A stretch of 64,000 nt of DNA from Saccharothrix tamanrassetensis (lineage in GTDB: Bacteria; Actinomycetota; Actinomycetes; Mycobacteriales; Pseudonocardiaceae): positions 620,001 through 684,000 of the forward strand of contig NZ_JACHJN010000003.1 in the NCBI RefSeq assembly GCF_014203665.1. Direction: 5' to 3'. The translations under genes and the position numbers were made by a program. Positions 7,739 through 15,161 of this stretch are shown one piece after another (position 1 is the stretch's first letter; each line of letters begins with the position of its first letter). A model generated the notes under the pieces. It searched no databases, was not told where the DNA came from, and saw nothing but the letters and a program-made list of their open reading frames with translations.

Positions 7739-8911
7739 TCACCGCACGCAGTAGGTGGCCAACGGCTCGAAGCCGTTGAAGGCCACGGAGGAGTAGCTCG
7801 TGGTGTACGCGCCGGCGCACAGCAGGTCCACGTGATCGCCCGCCCGGAGGTCCAGCGGCAGGTCGTAGCAGGTGTCCTGGTACAGCACGTCGTCCGCGTC
7901 GCACGTCGGCCCGGCGATGACCACCGGTCCGGCCGCACCGCCGTCACGGCTGGTGCGCAGGGGGTACGCGATCGCTTCGCCCTCGGTCTCCGCGAGCCCG
8001 CCGTAGCGGCCGATGTCGAGGAACACCCAGCGGCGTTCGTCCGAATAGGACTTCTTCGACACCAGCACGACCTCGGCGCGCAGCACCCCGGACTCGGCCA
8101 CGATCGCGCGACCCGGCTCGACCATCACCTTCGGCGCGAACTCCCCGAAGTGCCGGGAGACCGACGCGGTGATGGCGGCGGCGTAGTCCGCCAGTGGCGG
8201 CAAGGGGTCGAGGTAGCCGGCGGGCAGACCGCCGCCCAGGTTCACGGTTGACAGTTCGACGCCCTCGGCGCGCAGCTTCGCGGTGATCTCGGCGGCGTCC
8301 GCGATCGCGCCGTCCCAGCCGTTCGGGTCCAGCTGCTGCGACCCGGCGTGGAACGCCACGCCCAGCGGCACCAGGCCCAGGTCCCGGGCCAGCCGCAGCA
8401 GGTCGGTGGCCATCTCCGGCGCACAGCCGAACTTCTTGCCGAACGGGTAGGTGGATCCCTTGGTGTCGACCAAGATCCGCAGCATCACCGACGAACCCGG
8501 CGCGTGCTCGGCGACCGCGCGCACGTCGTGCTCGCTGTCGGACACGAACAGCCGCACGCCGCGCCCGTACGCGTAGGCGATGTCCCGAGCCTTCTTGATG
8601 GGGTTGCTGTAGGAGATCGTCCCCGGCGCGGCACCCTGGGCCAGGCACAGGTCGATCTCGTTGGGACTGGCGACGTCGAAGCTCGACCCCTCGGCCGCCA
8701 GCAGGGCGACCACCTCGGGCGTCGGGTTCGCCTTCACCGCGTAGAAGATCCCCACCCCGGGCAGGGCGTCGCGGATCGCGGTGAACCGGTCGCGCACCGT
8801 GGGCAGGTCGATGACCAGGCAAGGGGTGCCGGGTTGCTCATGGTCCAGGAAACGACGAATACGAGCTGTTGCCTCGTGGTGGAGCCGTTGGCCGGCAAAG
8901 CTCGTCTTCAT
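7739..8911 (-). CDS. Type III PLP-dependent ornithine/lysine decarboxylase
   Basis: It is predicted to decarboxylate ornithine or lysine to putrescine or cadaverine, the diamine substrate for the downstream synthase. The 390-residue length fits bacterial fold-III decarboxylases. The PLP lysine is in FYAVKANPTPEVV. The FHAGSQ, NLGGGLPAGY and EPGRAIVAESG phosphate-binding blocks and the catalytic Cys block GPTCDADDVLYQD are all present. The open frame runs on upstream for over 1 kb, but that part is antisense to the metallophosphoesterase; the true start is ATG at 8911 with a GGAGGGGGA site. Ornithine versus lysine preference cannot be decided by eye. Confidence 0.92.
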   Translation of the reverse strand: MKTSFAGQRLHHEATARIRRFLDHEQPGTPCLVIDLPTVRDRFTAIRDALPGVGIFYAVKANPTPEVVALLAAEGSSFDVASPNEIDLCLAQGAAPGTISYSNPIKKARDIAYAYGRGVRLFVSDSEHDVRAVAEHAPGSSVMLRILVDTKGSTYPFGKKFGCAPEMATDLLRLARDLGLVPLGVAFHAGSQQLDPNGWDGAIADAAEITAKLRAEGVELSTVNLGGGLPAGYLDPLPPLADYAAAITASVSRHFGEFAPKVMVEPGRAIVAESGVLRAEVVLVSKKSYSDERRWVFLDIGRYGGLAETEGEAIAYPLRTSRDGGAAGPVVIAGPTCDADDVLYQDTCYDLPLDLRAGDHVDLLCAGAYTTSYSSVAFNGFEPLATYCVR

Positions 8912-8985
8912 CTCGCTAGGGATCCCCCTCCGCAACCGTGAGCTGGCACGGCCGTCCACTCTAAGCGCTCCCGGTGAAGAAAGCG

Positions 8986-10188
8986 CTATCGGCGGGCGAA
9001 GTTGTGATGCAGCTCCACCAACGTGATGTCCGGCGGAGCCCCCACCCGCACCGGTGGACCCCAGAACCCGGCGCCGTTGCTGGTGTAGACCTGCGTGCCG
9101 TCGAAGGTGGCCAGACCGCTGCGGACCGGTTGCTGCAAGCCGACCGCGAGGTGGAACGGGAACATCTGGCCGCCGTGCGTGTGGCCGGACAGCTGGAGGT
9201 CCACGCCGTGCTTCACGGCCTCCCGCACCTGCACCGGCTGGTGGGCCAGCAGCACCACCGGGTCGGCGCTGTCGCGACCGTCCAGCGCGCGTGCGAAGTC
9301 CGGCCCGTCGGCGAAGTTCGCGCCGGTGACGTCGTTGACACCCGCGAGGTCGAACGCCGCGCCGGCCCGTTCGACGCGCAGCCGTTCGTTGCGCAGCGGG
9401 TGCACTTCGAGCCGGTCCAGCTCCTTGAGCCACGGCTCCGCACCCGAGTAGTACTCGTGGTTCCCGGTGACGAAGTACGCGCCGTGCGTGCTCACCAGGT
9501 CGCGCAGCGGAGCCGCCGCCTCGCCCAACTCCTCCACCGTGCCGTCGACCAGGTCGCCGACGATGGCCACCAGGTCCACCTGCTGCTCGTTGATCATCCG
9601 CACGATCCGTTCGGTGTGCGAACGGCCGAGCAGCGGGCCGAGGTGGATGTCGCTCACCACGGCGATGCGGTAACCCGAAAGCCTGGGGTCCAGCTTGGCG
9701 AGGGTCACCGGCACGCGCTTGACGACCGGGTCGCCCAGGGCCTGCGTCGTGCCGTACCCGACCAGGCCGGCCGTGGCCGCGCCACCGACGACGGCCAGCG
9801 ACCGGGCGATGAACAACCGCCGACCGGGATCGGTGCGGGCGACCGGCTGCCCGTTCGCCCGGCCACCCGCCGCGACCGGCTGTTCCGCCGGCGATCCGCC
9901 CACGGCCACCGGCGCCCGCCGGGCCGCCCGGTTCAGCAGCAACCGGGGGATCTCCAGCACCCCGAACAGGATCGCCAGGTAGAACGCACAGGCCAGCCAG
10001 AGGTACCCGGGCCACGCGAGGGCTGCCACGTTCAGGCTCAGACCCGCCATGAGCAGCACGAACAACCCGACCACGACCCCGGTGCCGATGCGCCGGGCGC
10101 GGCCGGGCACGGTGGTGTCGCGGACGGCCCGTCGCCACACGTAGTAGTGGGCCGCGCCCATGACGACGGCGAACAGCACGACGAACAA
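8986..10188 (-). CDS. Membrane metallophosphoesterase (YkuE/YaeI-like)
   Basis: About 400 residues. The N-terminus has about four membrane helices (to residue ~150), a twin-Arg-like segment (DPGRRLFIARSLAVVGG) leads to another hydrophobic stretch, and a calcineurin-type phosphoesterase domain follows. The metal-binding motifs are in order: VVSDIHLGP (Asp, His), IVGDLVDG (Asp), TGNHEYY (Asn, His) and LSGHTHGGQMFP (His-x-His). The phosphoesterase domain probably faces outside. TTG at 10188 is chosen because GGGAGG lies 7 nt upstream; an ATG at 10248 would add 20 unlikely residues. It lies upstream of the polyamine operon in the same direction, but the 74-bp gap argues for a separate unit. Confidence 0.85.
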   Translation of the reverse strand: MFVVLFAVVMGAAHYYVWRRAVRDTTVPGRARRIGTGVVVGLFVLLMAGLSLNVAALAWPGYLWLACAFYLAILFGVLEIPRLLLNRAARRAPVAVGGSPAEQPVAAGGRANGQPVARTDPGRRLFIARSLAVVGGAATAGLVGYGTTQALGDPVVKRVPVTLAKLDPRLSGYRIAVVSDIHLGPLLGRSHTERIVRMINEQQVDLVAIVGDLVDGTVEELGEAAAPLRDLVSTHGAYFVTGNHEYYSGAEPWLKELDRLEVHPLRNERLRVERAGAAFDLAGVNDVTGANFADGPDFARALDGRDSADPVVLLAHQPVQVREAVKHGVDLQLSGHTHGGQMFPFHLAVGLQQPVRSGLATFDGTQVYTSNGAGFWGPPVRVGAPPDITLVELHHNFARR

Positions 10189-10302
10189 CGCAGGGCCTCC
10201 CGAGTGGTGTGGTGCCAAGTCTCCACGAAACCCGCGGGATCGGTGCAACCGTGCGGGGCTCCACGCGCGTGACTAGCCCGTACCGCGGGATGGGGAGGAC
10301 GA

Positions 10303-10806
10303 ATGAGTGACCGGGACGCTGCGTTCGCGGAGTACTTCGCGGCGCGGTCCGACGCCATGCGCGGCACGGCGTACCTGCTGTGCGGCGACTGGCACCGTGC
10401 CGAAGACCTGGTCCAGGCCACGTTCACCAAGCTGTACGTGGCCTGGAAGCGGATCAACCGGCACGAGGCACTCGACGCCTACACCCGGCAGACCCTGGTC
10501 CGGACCTTCGTGTCCGAACTGCGCCGGGGCTGGTTCCGCAAGGAGCGCGTGAGCGACTCGACGCCGGAGACCGCGAGCGTCGGTCGGGGGTCGGCGGAGG
10601 ACCGGTTGGTGCTGCTCGCGGCACTGGCCGAGGTGCCGCCGAGGCAGCGCGCGGTCCTCGTCCTGCGGTACTGGGAAGACCTGTCGGTCGAGGAGACCGC
10701 CAGGGCGTTGAACTGTTCCCAGGGAACGGTGAAGAGCCAGGCCGCGCGGGGGCTGCAGACGCTGCGCGGCCTGATCACCCCGCAGCAGGGAGAGAAGGTG
10801 CGATGA
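10303..10806 (+). CDS. SigE-family ECF sigma factor
   Basis: The 167-residue sigma factor has region 2 (FAEYFAARSDAMRGTAYLLCGDWHRAEDLVQATFTKLY, about 8-50) and region 4 (LAEVPPRQRAVLVLRYWEDLSVEETARALNCSQGTVKSQAARGLQTL, about 105-155). That is the actinobacterial SigE-family (TIGR02983-type) arrangement, which lacks a separate zinc-finger anti-sigma. It overlaps the next gene by 4 bp (ATGA), so the membrane protein encoded there is its likely partner or regulator. Confidence 0.93.
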   Translation: MSDRDAAFAEYFAARSDAMRGTAYLLCGDWHRAEDLVQATFTKLYVAWKRINRHEALDAYTRQTLVRTFVSELRRGWFRKERVSDSTPETASVGRGSAEDRLVLLAALAEVPPRQRAVLVLRYWEDLSVEETARALNCSQGTVKSQAARGLQTLRGLITPQQGEKVR

Positions 10807-11744
10807 ACGAGCACGAACTCAAGAACGCGTTGCAGGACGCGATGGTGGCGAGCAGCCCGCCGCCCTCGATGAGCCCGGAGGCTGCGGTCGAGGCCGGCCG
10901 GGCGGCGAACCGCCGGCGCCGGGCCACGTTGGGCGGCGCGGTGGCCGGTCTCGCGGTCGTGGCGATCGCGGTCGGCGCGGTGCTGGTGCCGCAGTTCACC
11001 GGTGGTGCCGGCGGCGGTGCCGTGATCGACGCGGGCGGGCAGTCGTCCGGGTCGCCGACACCGTCGTCGATCTCGCCGACGCCGCCCGCCGTCACGCCCA
11101 CCGGCAACCCGTCGGCGACCGGGTCGGTGGTGCCGATGAACGAGACGGGACCGGAGTGGCCGAACGGGCAGACCGACCGGACGCAGACCAGCGGGCCACG
11201 CGCGGACAAGTCGGTGAGGATGCTCAACGACCTGGTCTCGGCTCTCCCGCAGGGTTACCAGGCAGTGGACAAGCAGCCGGTCGACCAGCGCTTCACCGGC
11301 AACCTGCGGCACACGCAGTCGCAGTTCAGCGACTACTACGACGGCCGCAAGGAGGTCTGGGAGTACCTGGCCGCCACCCCGGTGGCGCGCAAGGGCGACT
11401 CCTCGGCGATCGGGAAGCTGTGGATCCAGGTCACCACGAAGGGCGGCGAACTCGGGTCGATCTCCTCGCCGTGCGATGCGACCGAGCGCGCCTGGGCGAT
11501 CCAGGGCACCTGCGAGGTGCTCGACGTCGGCGGTCGGAAGGTCGGCTTCATCACCGCCGATGCCGGCGGCGATCGGCCGGACCTCGACCAGTTGGTGATC
11601 TACAAGCACGACGACGGCACGGTGGTGATGGTCGGGCAGGCGCAGGGGTTCGTCCGGTCGGGGCACCCGGCGCTGGACGCGCTGCCGTTCACCCGTGACC
11701 AGTTGGTGGCACAGGCCACCGACGCGAAGTACCACCTGGACTGA
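10803..11744 (+). CDS. Single-pass membrane protein coupled to the sigma factor
   Basis: 313 residues. A short cytoplasmic N-terminus (MNEHELKNALQDAMVASSPPP) ends in an Arg-rich patch (GRAANRRRRATLGG), followed by one helix (about 40-62), a Ser/Pro/Thr-rich spacer (about 70-110) and an extracellular domain of about 200 residues. The domain has two cysteines (SPCDATERAWAIQGTCEVLD) that could form a disulfide. The arrangement and the 4-bp overlap with the sigma gene suggest an anti-sigma-like or sensor role; no zinc-finger motif is present. This role is inferred from context only. Confidence 0.8.
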   Translation: MNEHELKNALQDAMVASSPPPSMSPEAAVEAGRAANRRRRATLGGAVAGLAVVAIAVGAVLVPQFTGGAGGGAVIDAGGQSSGSPTPSSISPTPPAVTPTGNPSATGSVVPMNETGPEWPNGQTDRTQTSGPRADKSVRMLNDLVSALPQGYQAVDKQPVDQRFTGNLRHTQSQFSDYYDGRKEVWEYLAATPVARKGDSSAIGKLWIQVTTKGGELGSISSPCDATERAWAIQGTCEVLDVGGRKVGFITADAGGDRPDLDQLVIYKHDDGTVVMVGQAQGFVRSGHPALDALPFTRDQLVAQATDAKYHLD

Positions 11745-11832
11745 TCCGGGGAAGGACCGGAGGGGCCGGATGTGTCCGGCCCCTCCGGGGTACTCCGACC
11801 GGGTGGCGGTGCAGGTACCGTGCTGTGTTGCC

Positions 11833-13875
11833 ATGCGGACCCTGCTGATCGACAACTACGACTCGTTCACGTTCAACCTGTTCCAGTACCTCGCCCAGGT
11901 GAACGGACGCGAACCGGTCGTCATCGCGAATGACGACCCGCGGTTCCGGATGTCCGATTTGCGCCGGTTCGACAACGTGGTGATCTCACCCGGTCCCGGC
12001 CGCCCGCAGAACCGCTCCGACTTCGGCCTGTGCCGCGCGGTGATCGACCACGCGGACCTCCCGCTCCTCGGCGTGTGCCTCGGCCACCAGGGGTTGTGCC
12101 TGGCGCACGGCGCTTCGGTCGGGCAGGTGGCGCCCCGGCACGGGGTGGTCGACCTGGTCCGGCACACCGGCGTCGACCTGTTCGCCGGGCTGCCCTCGCC
12201 GTTACCCGTGGTGCGGTACCACTCGCTGGCCGTCACTGGTCTTCCCCCCGAGCTGGAAGCCGTGGCGTGGGCGTCCTCGGACGACGTGCTGATGGGGGTC
12301 CGGCACCGTTCGCGGCCCGCGTGGGGCGTGCAGTTCCACCCCGAGTCGATCTGCACGGAGTACGGGCGCGAGCTGCTGACGAACTTCCGCGAGTTGAGCG
12401 GCGGGTCCGTGGGGACGGCGGAACCCGTGGTCCCGGCCGCTCCCGTGCTCCCGGCGGCTGTGCAGGCCCCTGCGCGGGAAGTGACCGTGCGGCGCGTGGA
12501 GGTTCACCCCTCACCGGAACGGGTGTTCTCGGCGCTGTACGGGGCCTCCTCGGACGCGTTCTGGCTCGACAGCAGCCTGGCGGGGGAGCGGGGGCGGTTC
12601 TCCGTCATGGGGGATGCCGGCGGGCCGTTGGCGCGAGTGGCCACCTACGACGTGTGGACCGGACGGGTCACCGTGGGGGACACCTCGTTCGACGGGCCGT
12701 TCTTCGACTGGCTGGAGGCCGACCTGGCGGCCCACCGGGTGGTGCCGCCGGACGTGCCGTTCGAGTTCGCCCTGGGGTGGGTCGGCTACCTCGGCTACGA
12801 GCTGAAAGCCGAATGCGGCGGCGAGGCGGCACACCGTTCGGAGCAACCCGATGCGGCATTCGTCTTCGCCGATCGGGCGCTGGTCTTCGACCATCTGGAG
12901 CGGTGCGTATACCTGTTGACGTTGACCGACCCGGACGGGTGGACGGATCGCACCGCGGCGTTCCTGGAGGCGTTCGACGGACGGCCCGTGGCGGAGGAGC
13001 CGATTGCAGGGGTGCCTGCGAACGGCGGCGTGGCGGACTCCGTTCGGCTGCGGCACGACCGGAGGCATTACCTCAAACTCGTGGACGCCTGCCAAGAGGC
13101 CATCACGGCGGGCGAGAGCTATGAGGTGTGCCTGACCAACATGGTGACCTGGCAGGGCGCCGTGGACCCGTGGCAGGCGTACCGCTTCCTGCGGGCGGAA
13201 AGCCCCGCCCCGTTCGGGGCGTTGCTCCGTTTCGGCGCACTCTCGGTGCTCAGCACTTCACCCGAGCGGTTCATCCGAGTGGACCGCCGGGGTGTCGTGG
13301 AATCGGAGCCAATCAAGGGCACGCGGCCGCGCGGGGCGACGCCCGAGGCGGACGGGGCTTTGCGCACAGCCTTGGCGACCAGCGCGAAGGACCGTGCGGA
13401 GAACCTGATGATCGTGGACCTGGTGCGCAATGATCTGGGCCATTGCGCGGAAGTCGGCAGCGTGGCGGTGCCCAGGATCTTCGCGGTGGAGAGCTACGCC
13501 ACCGTGCACCAGCTCGTCAGCACCGTTCGGGCGCGACTTCGGGCCGGCAGTTCGGCCGTCGCGGCGGTTAGGGCGGCGTTCCCCGGCGGCTCGATGACCG
13601 GGGCCCCCAAGATCCGGACAATGCAGATCATCGACGGGCTGGAAGCCGGGCCGCGTGGTGTCTACTCCGGGGCGCTGGGTTACTTCTCACTGTCCGGAAC
13701 GGCCGACTTCAGCATCGTCATCAGGACGCTGGTGGCGGACCGGGACAAGGTGAGTTTCGGGGTGGGCGGCGCGGTCATCGCGCTGTCCGACCCGGCCGAG
13801 GAATTCGAGGAGACGGCGGTGAAGGCGACCGCCCTGCTGAGCCTGCTCGGCACCGCGTTTCCGGACCGGGTGTGA
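11833..13875 (+). CDS. pabAB: Fused aminodeoxychorismate synthase (PabA-PabB)
   Basis: 680 residues. The N-terminal glutamine amidotransferase (about 1-195) starts MRTLLIDNYDSFTFNLFQYL, with the nucleophile in GVCLGHQGLC (Cys82) and the His-Glu pair in VQFHPESICTEYG. The C-terminal chorismate-binding domain (about 220-675) has SEPIKGTRPRG; Lys495 of PIKGT separates PabB from anthranilate synthase, which has Ala there. Together they amidate chorismate to 4-amino-4-deoxychorismate for folate or for a p-aminobenzoate-derived metabolite. The fusion is common in actinomycetes. No pabC or antibiotic genes are adjacent, so a folate role is the simplest reading. Confidence 0.94.
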   Translation: MRTLLIDNYDSFTFNLFQYLAQVNGREPVVIANDDPRFRMSDLRRFDNVVISPGPGRPQNRSDFGLCRAVIDHADLPLLGVCLGHQGLCLAHGASVGQVAPRHGVVDLVRHTGVDLFAGLPSPLPVVRYHSLAVTGLPPELEAVAWASSDDVLMGVRHRSRPAWGVQFHPESICTEYGRELLTNFRELSGGSVGTAEPVVPAAPVLPAAVQAPAREVTVRRVEVHPSPERVFSALYGASSDAFWLDSSLAGERGRFSVMGDAGGPLARVATYDVWTGRVTVGDTSFDGPFFDWLEADLAAHRVVPPDVPFEFALGWVGYLGYELKAECGGEAAHRSEQPDAAFVFADRALVFDHLERCVYLLTLTDPDGWTDRTAAFLEAFDGRPVAEEPIAGVPANGGVADSVRLRHDRRHYLKLVDACQEAITAGESYEVCLTNMVTWQGAVDPWQAYRFLRAESPAPFGALLRFGALSVLSTSPERFIRVDRRGVVESEPIKGTRPRGATPEADGALRTALATSAKDRAENLMIVDLVRNDLGHCAEVGSVAVPRIFAVESYATVHQLVSTVRARLRAGSSAVAAVRAAFPGGSMTGAPKIRTMQIIDGLEAGPRGVYSGALGYFSLSGTADFSIVIRTLVADRDKVSFGVGGAVIALSDPAEEFEETAVKATALLSLLGTAFPDRV

Positions 13876-13889
13876 ATGTTGAAGACCGG

Positions 13890-13957
13890 CCTGACCTGCG
13901 GTTACCCCTGCGGCCGGTTTGTCGGCGACCGCAGGGGATAACCTACCTCCAGGTCAG
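13890..13957. terminator. Hairpin between convergent pabAB and lsr2
   Basis: Nested inverted repeats: CCTGACCTG at 13890-13898 pairs with CAGGTCAGG at 13950-13958, and GGTTACCCCTGCGG pairs with CCGCAGGGGATAACC with one bulged base. It covers the gap and the lsr2 stop codon, which fits a shared terminator. Confidence 0.7.
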
Positions 13958-14295
13958 GAGGCGTGGGCTTCCTGGAACTGCACGACCAGGCCCTGGGGAA
14001 TGCGGCCGCGGTCGGAGATCTGGTGACCCTGGGCCCGCGCCCAGTCCCGAATGGCCTGCGCCTGGGCCTTGTCACCAGCCTTTACCGTGCTCTTGCCGGT
14101 GCCCTTGCGCTGCTTGCGGCCACCCGCGCGGCGCGCCTTGGCGACGAAGTCGGCCAGGGACTCGCGGAGCTTGTCCGCATTGTCCTTGGAGAGGTCGATG
14201 GAGTACTCCACACCGTCCAGCGCGAAGGTCACGGTCTCGGCGGCTTCGCTGCCGTCGAGGTCGTCGATGAGTTGGACGACGGTCTGCTGTGCCAC
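13954..14295 (-). CDS. lsr2: Lsr2 nucleoid-associated xenogeneic silencer
   Basis: The 113-residue H-NS-like bridging protein of Actinobacteria binds the minor groove of AT-rich DNA and silences acquired genes. The N-terminal dimerisation domain (AQQTVVQLIDDLDG at 2-15, then YSIDLSK), basic linker (GGRKQRKGTGKS, about 58-70) and C-terminal DNA-binding domain (IRDWARAQGHQISDRGRIP) are intact; RGRIP (96-100) is the AT-hook-like contact motif. The GTG start has a GGAGG site 7 nt upstream. Its nearest obvious target by composition would be the AT-richer cargo gene at 25638-27104. Confidence 0.96.
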   Translation of the reverse strand: MAQQTVVQLIDDLDGSEAAETVTFALDGVEYSIDLSKDNADKLRESLADFVAKARRAGGRKQRKGTGKSTVKAGDKAQAQAIRDWARAQGHQISDRGRIPQGLVVQFQEAHAS

Positions 14296-14520
14296 TGTTC
14301 CTCCGTGTGTGCTCGCATAGCGCGTGTTGCCGTCGACTTGTATCTGCGCCACACGCTTCGGACGACACCATAGTGCACGGAAGGAATATCGCCTAACCTT
14401 TCGCCGCGAAAATGTGACTGATGCCCCCGGACGGGTCATTTCGGGGCTAAACCACTCGACCCGAAATGTGAGGCGTCCCGTACCCGTCACGCGTGGTGCC
14501 CGTCACACTCGGACGAGTGG

Positions 14521-14554
14521 CCTATCCTGGGGGACGGGTACCCGTCCAGGGTAG
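14521..14554 (+). promoter_or_regulatory. Candidate CsoR operator upstream of csoR
   Basis: An imperfect palindrome is centred at 14539/14540: a perfect 12-bp core (ACGGGTACCCGT, 14534-14545) flanked by CCTATCCTG on the left and CAGGGTAGG on the right. Pyrimidine/purine-rich arms ending in TATCC..GGTA resemble known CsoR sites, and the position 16-49 bp before the csoR start fits copper-responsive autorepression. Confidence 0.6.
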
Positions 14555-14569
14555 GGAAGGCCAGGAGCG

Positions 14570-14851
14570 ATGCACGGTTACACAGCGGACAAGGACGCTT
14601 ACCTCAAGCGCCTGCGCCGCATCGAAGGACAGGTCCGGGGCCTGCAGCGCATGGTCGAGAACGACGACTACTGCATCGACGTCCTCACCCAGATCTCGGC
14701 GGCGACCAAGGCGCTCCAGGCGGTCTCCCTGGGCCTGTTGGACGAACACCTGAAGCACTGCGTCGCCCAGGCGGTGGCCGAGGGCGGCGAGGTGGCCGAG
14801 GCGAAGCTGGCCGAAGCGACTGCGGCAATCGGCCGCCTGGTCCGCTCCTGA
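14570..14851 (+). CDS. csoR: CsoR-family metal-sensing repressor
   Basis: 93 residues, all-alpha CsoR/RcnR/FrmR fold: DKDAYLKRLRRIEGQVRGLQRMVENDDYCIDVLTQISA. Cys35, His60 and Cys64 (DEHLKHC) reproduce the Cu(I)-binding Cys-His-Cys triad of CsoR rather than the persulfide or formaldehyde sensors. Expected role: repress copper-export genes until Cu(I) binds. No P-type ATPase or copper chaperone lies next to it, so it may control only itself here and other targets in trans. Ribosome site AGGAG at 14563-14567. Confidence 0.9.
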   Translation: MHGYTADKDAYLKRLRRIEGQVRGLQRMVENDDYCIDVLTQISAATKALQAVSLGLLDEHLKHCVAQAVAEGGEVAEAKLAEATAAIGRLVRS

Positions 14852-15002
14852 CCGCAGCCCCACCCGCAGCCCACCCGCGACCGCGACTGTCGCCGCCCTG
14901 ACGAAACCCGCCGCTCGGTTGCGGTCGGAGTGGAACGGGCAGCCGCGGCCGAGGGGTACGCGGCAGCCCGTCCGCCTGATCCAGTAGAGTGCTCACCCAC
15001 CG

Positions 15003-15076
15003 GCCCCCGTAGCCCAATCGGCAGAGGCAGCGGACTCAAAATCCGTCCAGTGTGCGTTCGAGTCGCACCGGGGGCA
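15003..15076 (+). tRNA. tRNA with CAA anticodon (leucine-type), AICE attachment site
   Basis: The 74-nt cloverleaf is read by eye. The acceptor stem is GCCCCCG/CGGGGGC with discriminator A. A 3-bp D-stem follows, then anticodon stem GCGGA/TCCGT around loop CTCAAAA (anticodon CAA, decoding UUG), a 5-nt variable region CCAGT and T-arm GTGCG-TTCGAGT-CGCAC. The 3' CCA is not encoded. tRNA-Leu normally has a long variable arm; this one does not. The 3' half from 15033 is the att core repeated at 27325 and 28836, and the integrase gene starts 85 bp downstream. Confidence 0.85.
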
Positions 15077-15078
15077 CA
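15033..15078 (+). repeat. att core, copy 1 (inside the tRNA; attL)
   Basis: The 46 bp from the anticodon loop to just past the tRNA 3' end are identical to 27325-27370 and to 28837-28882. The insertion therefore leaves the tRNA intact, as is usual for tyrosine-integrase elements. Confidence 0.95.
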
Positions 15079-15161
15079 CCGCCTGAGCAGGCGAAACAAC
15101 TGAACCAAGATCGTAGATGTCGATCTCTGGCCATGGCCCTGTCCACGAGTACCCTGGGGTC

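Noticed and set aside
7739..10264. Possible 841-residue fusion of the decarboxylase with an N-terminal extension
   Set aside because: The extra 450 codons are antisense to the metallophosphoesterase gene and encode Arg/Gly-rich noise; the true ATG with a ribosome site is at 8911.
11833..13875. pabAB as marker of a p-aminobenzoate-derived antibiotic cluster
   Set aside because: No pabC-like, NRPS, PKS or tailoring genes lie nearby; lsr2 and csoR follow, so a folate role is the simpler reading.
13954..14490. Longer lsr2 start giving 178 residues
   Set aside because: The family begins AQQTVVQLIDDLDG right at GTG 14295, which has a GGAGG site; the upstream part is leader sequence.
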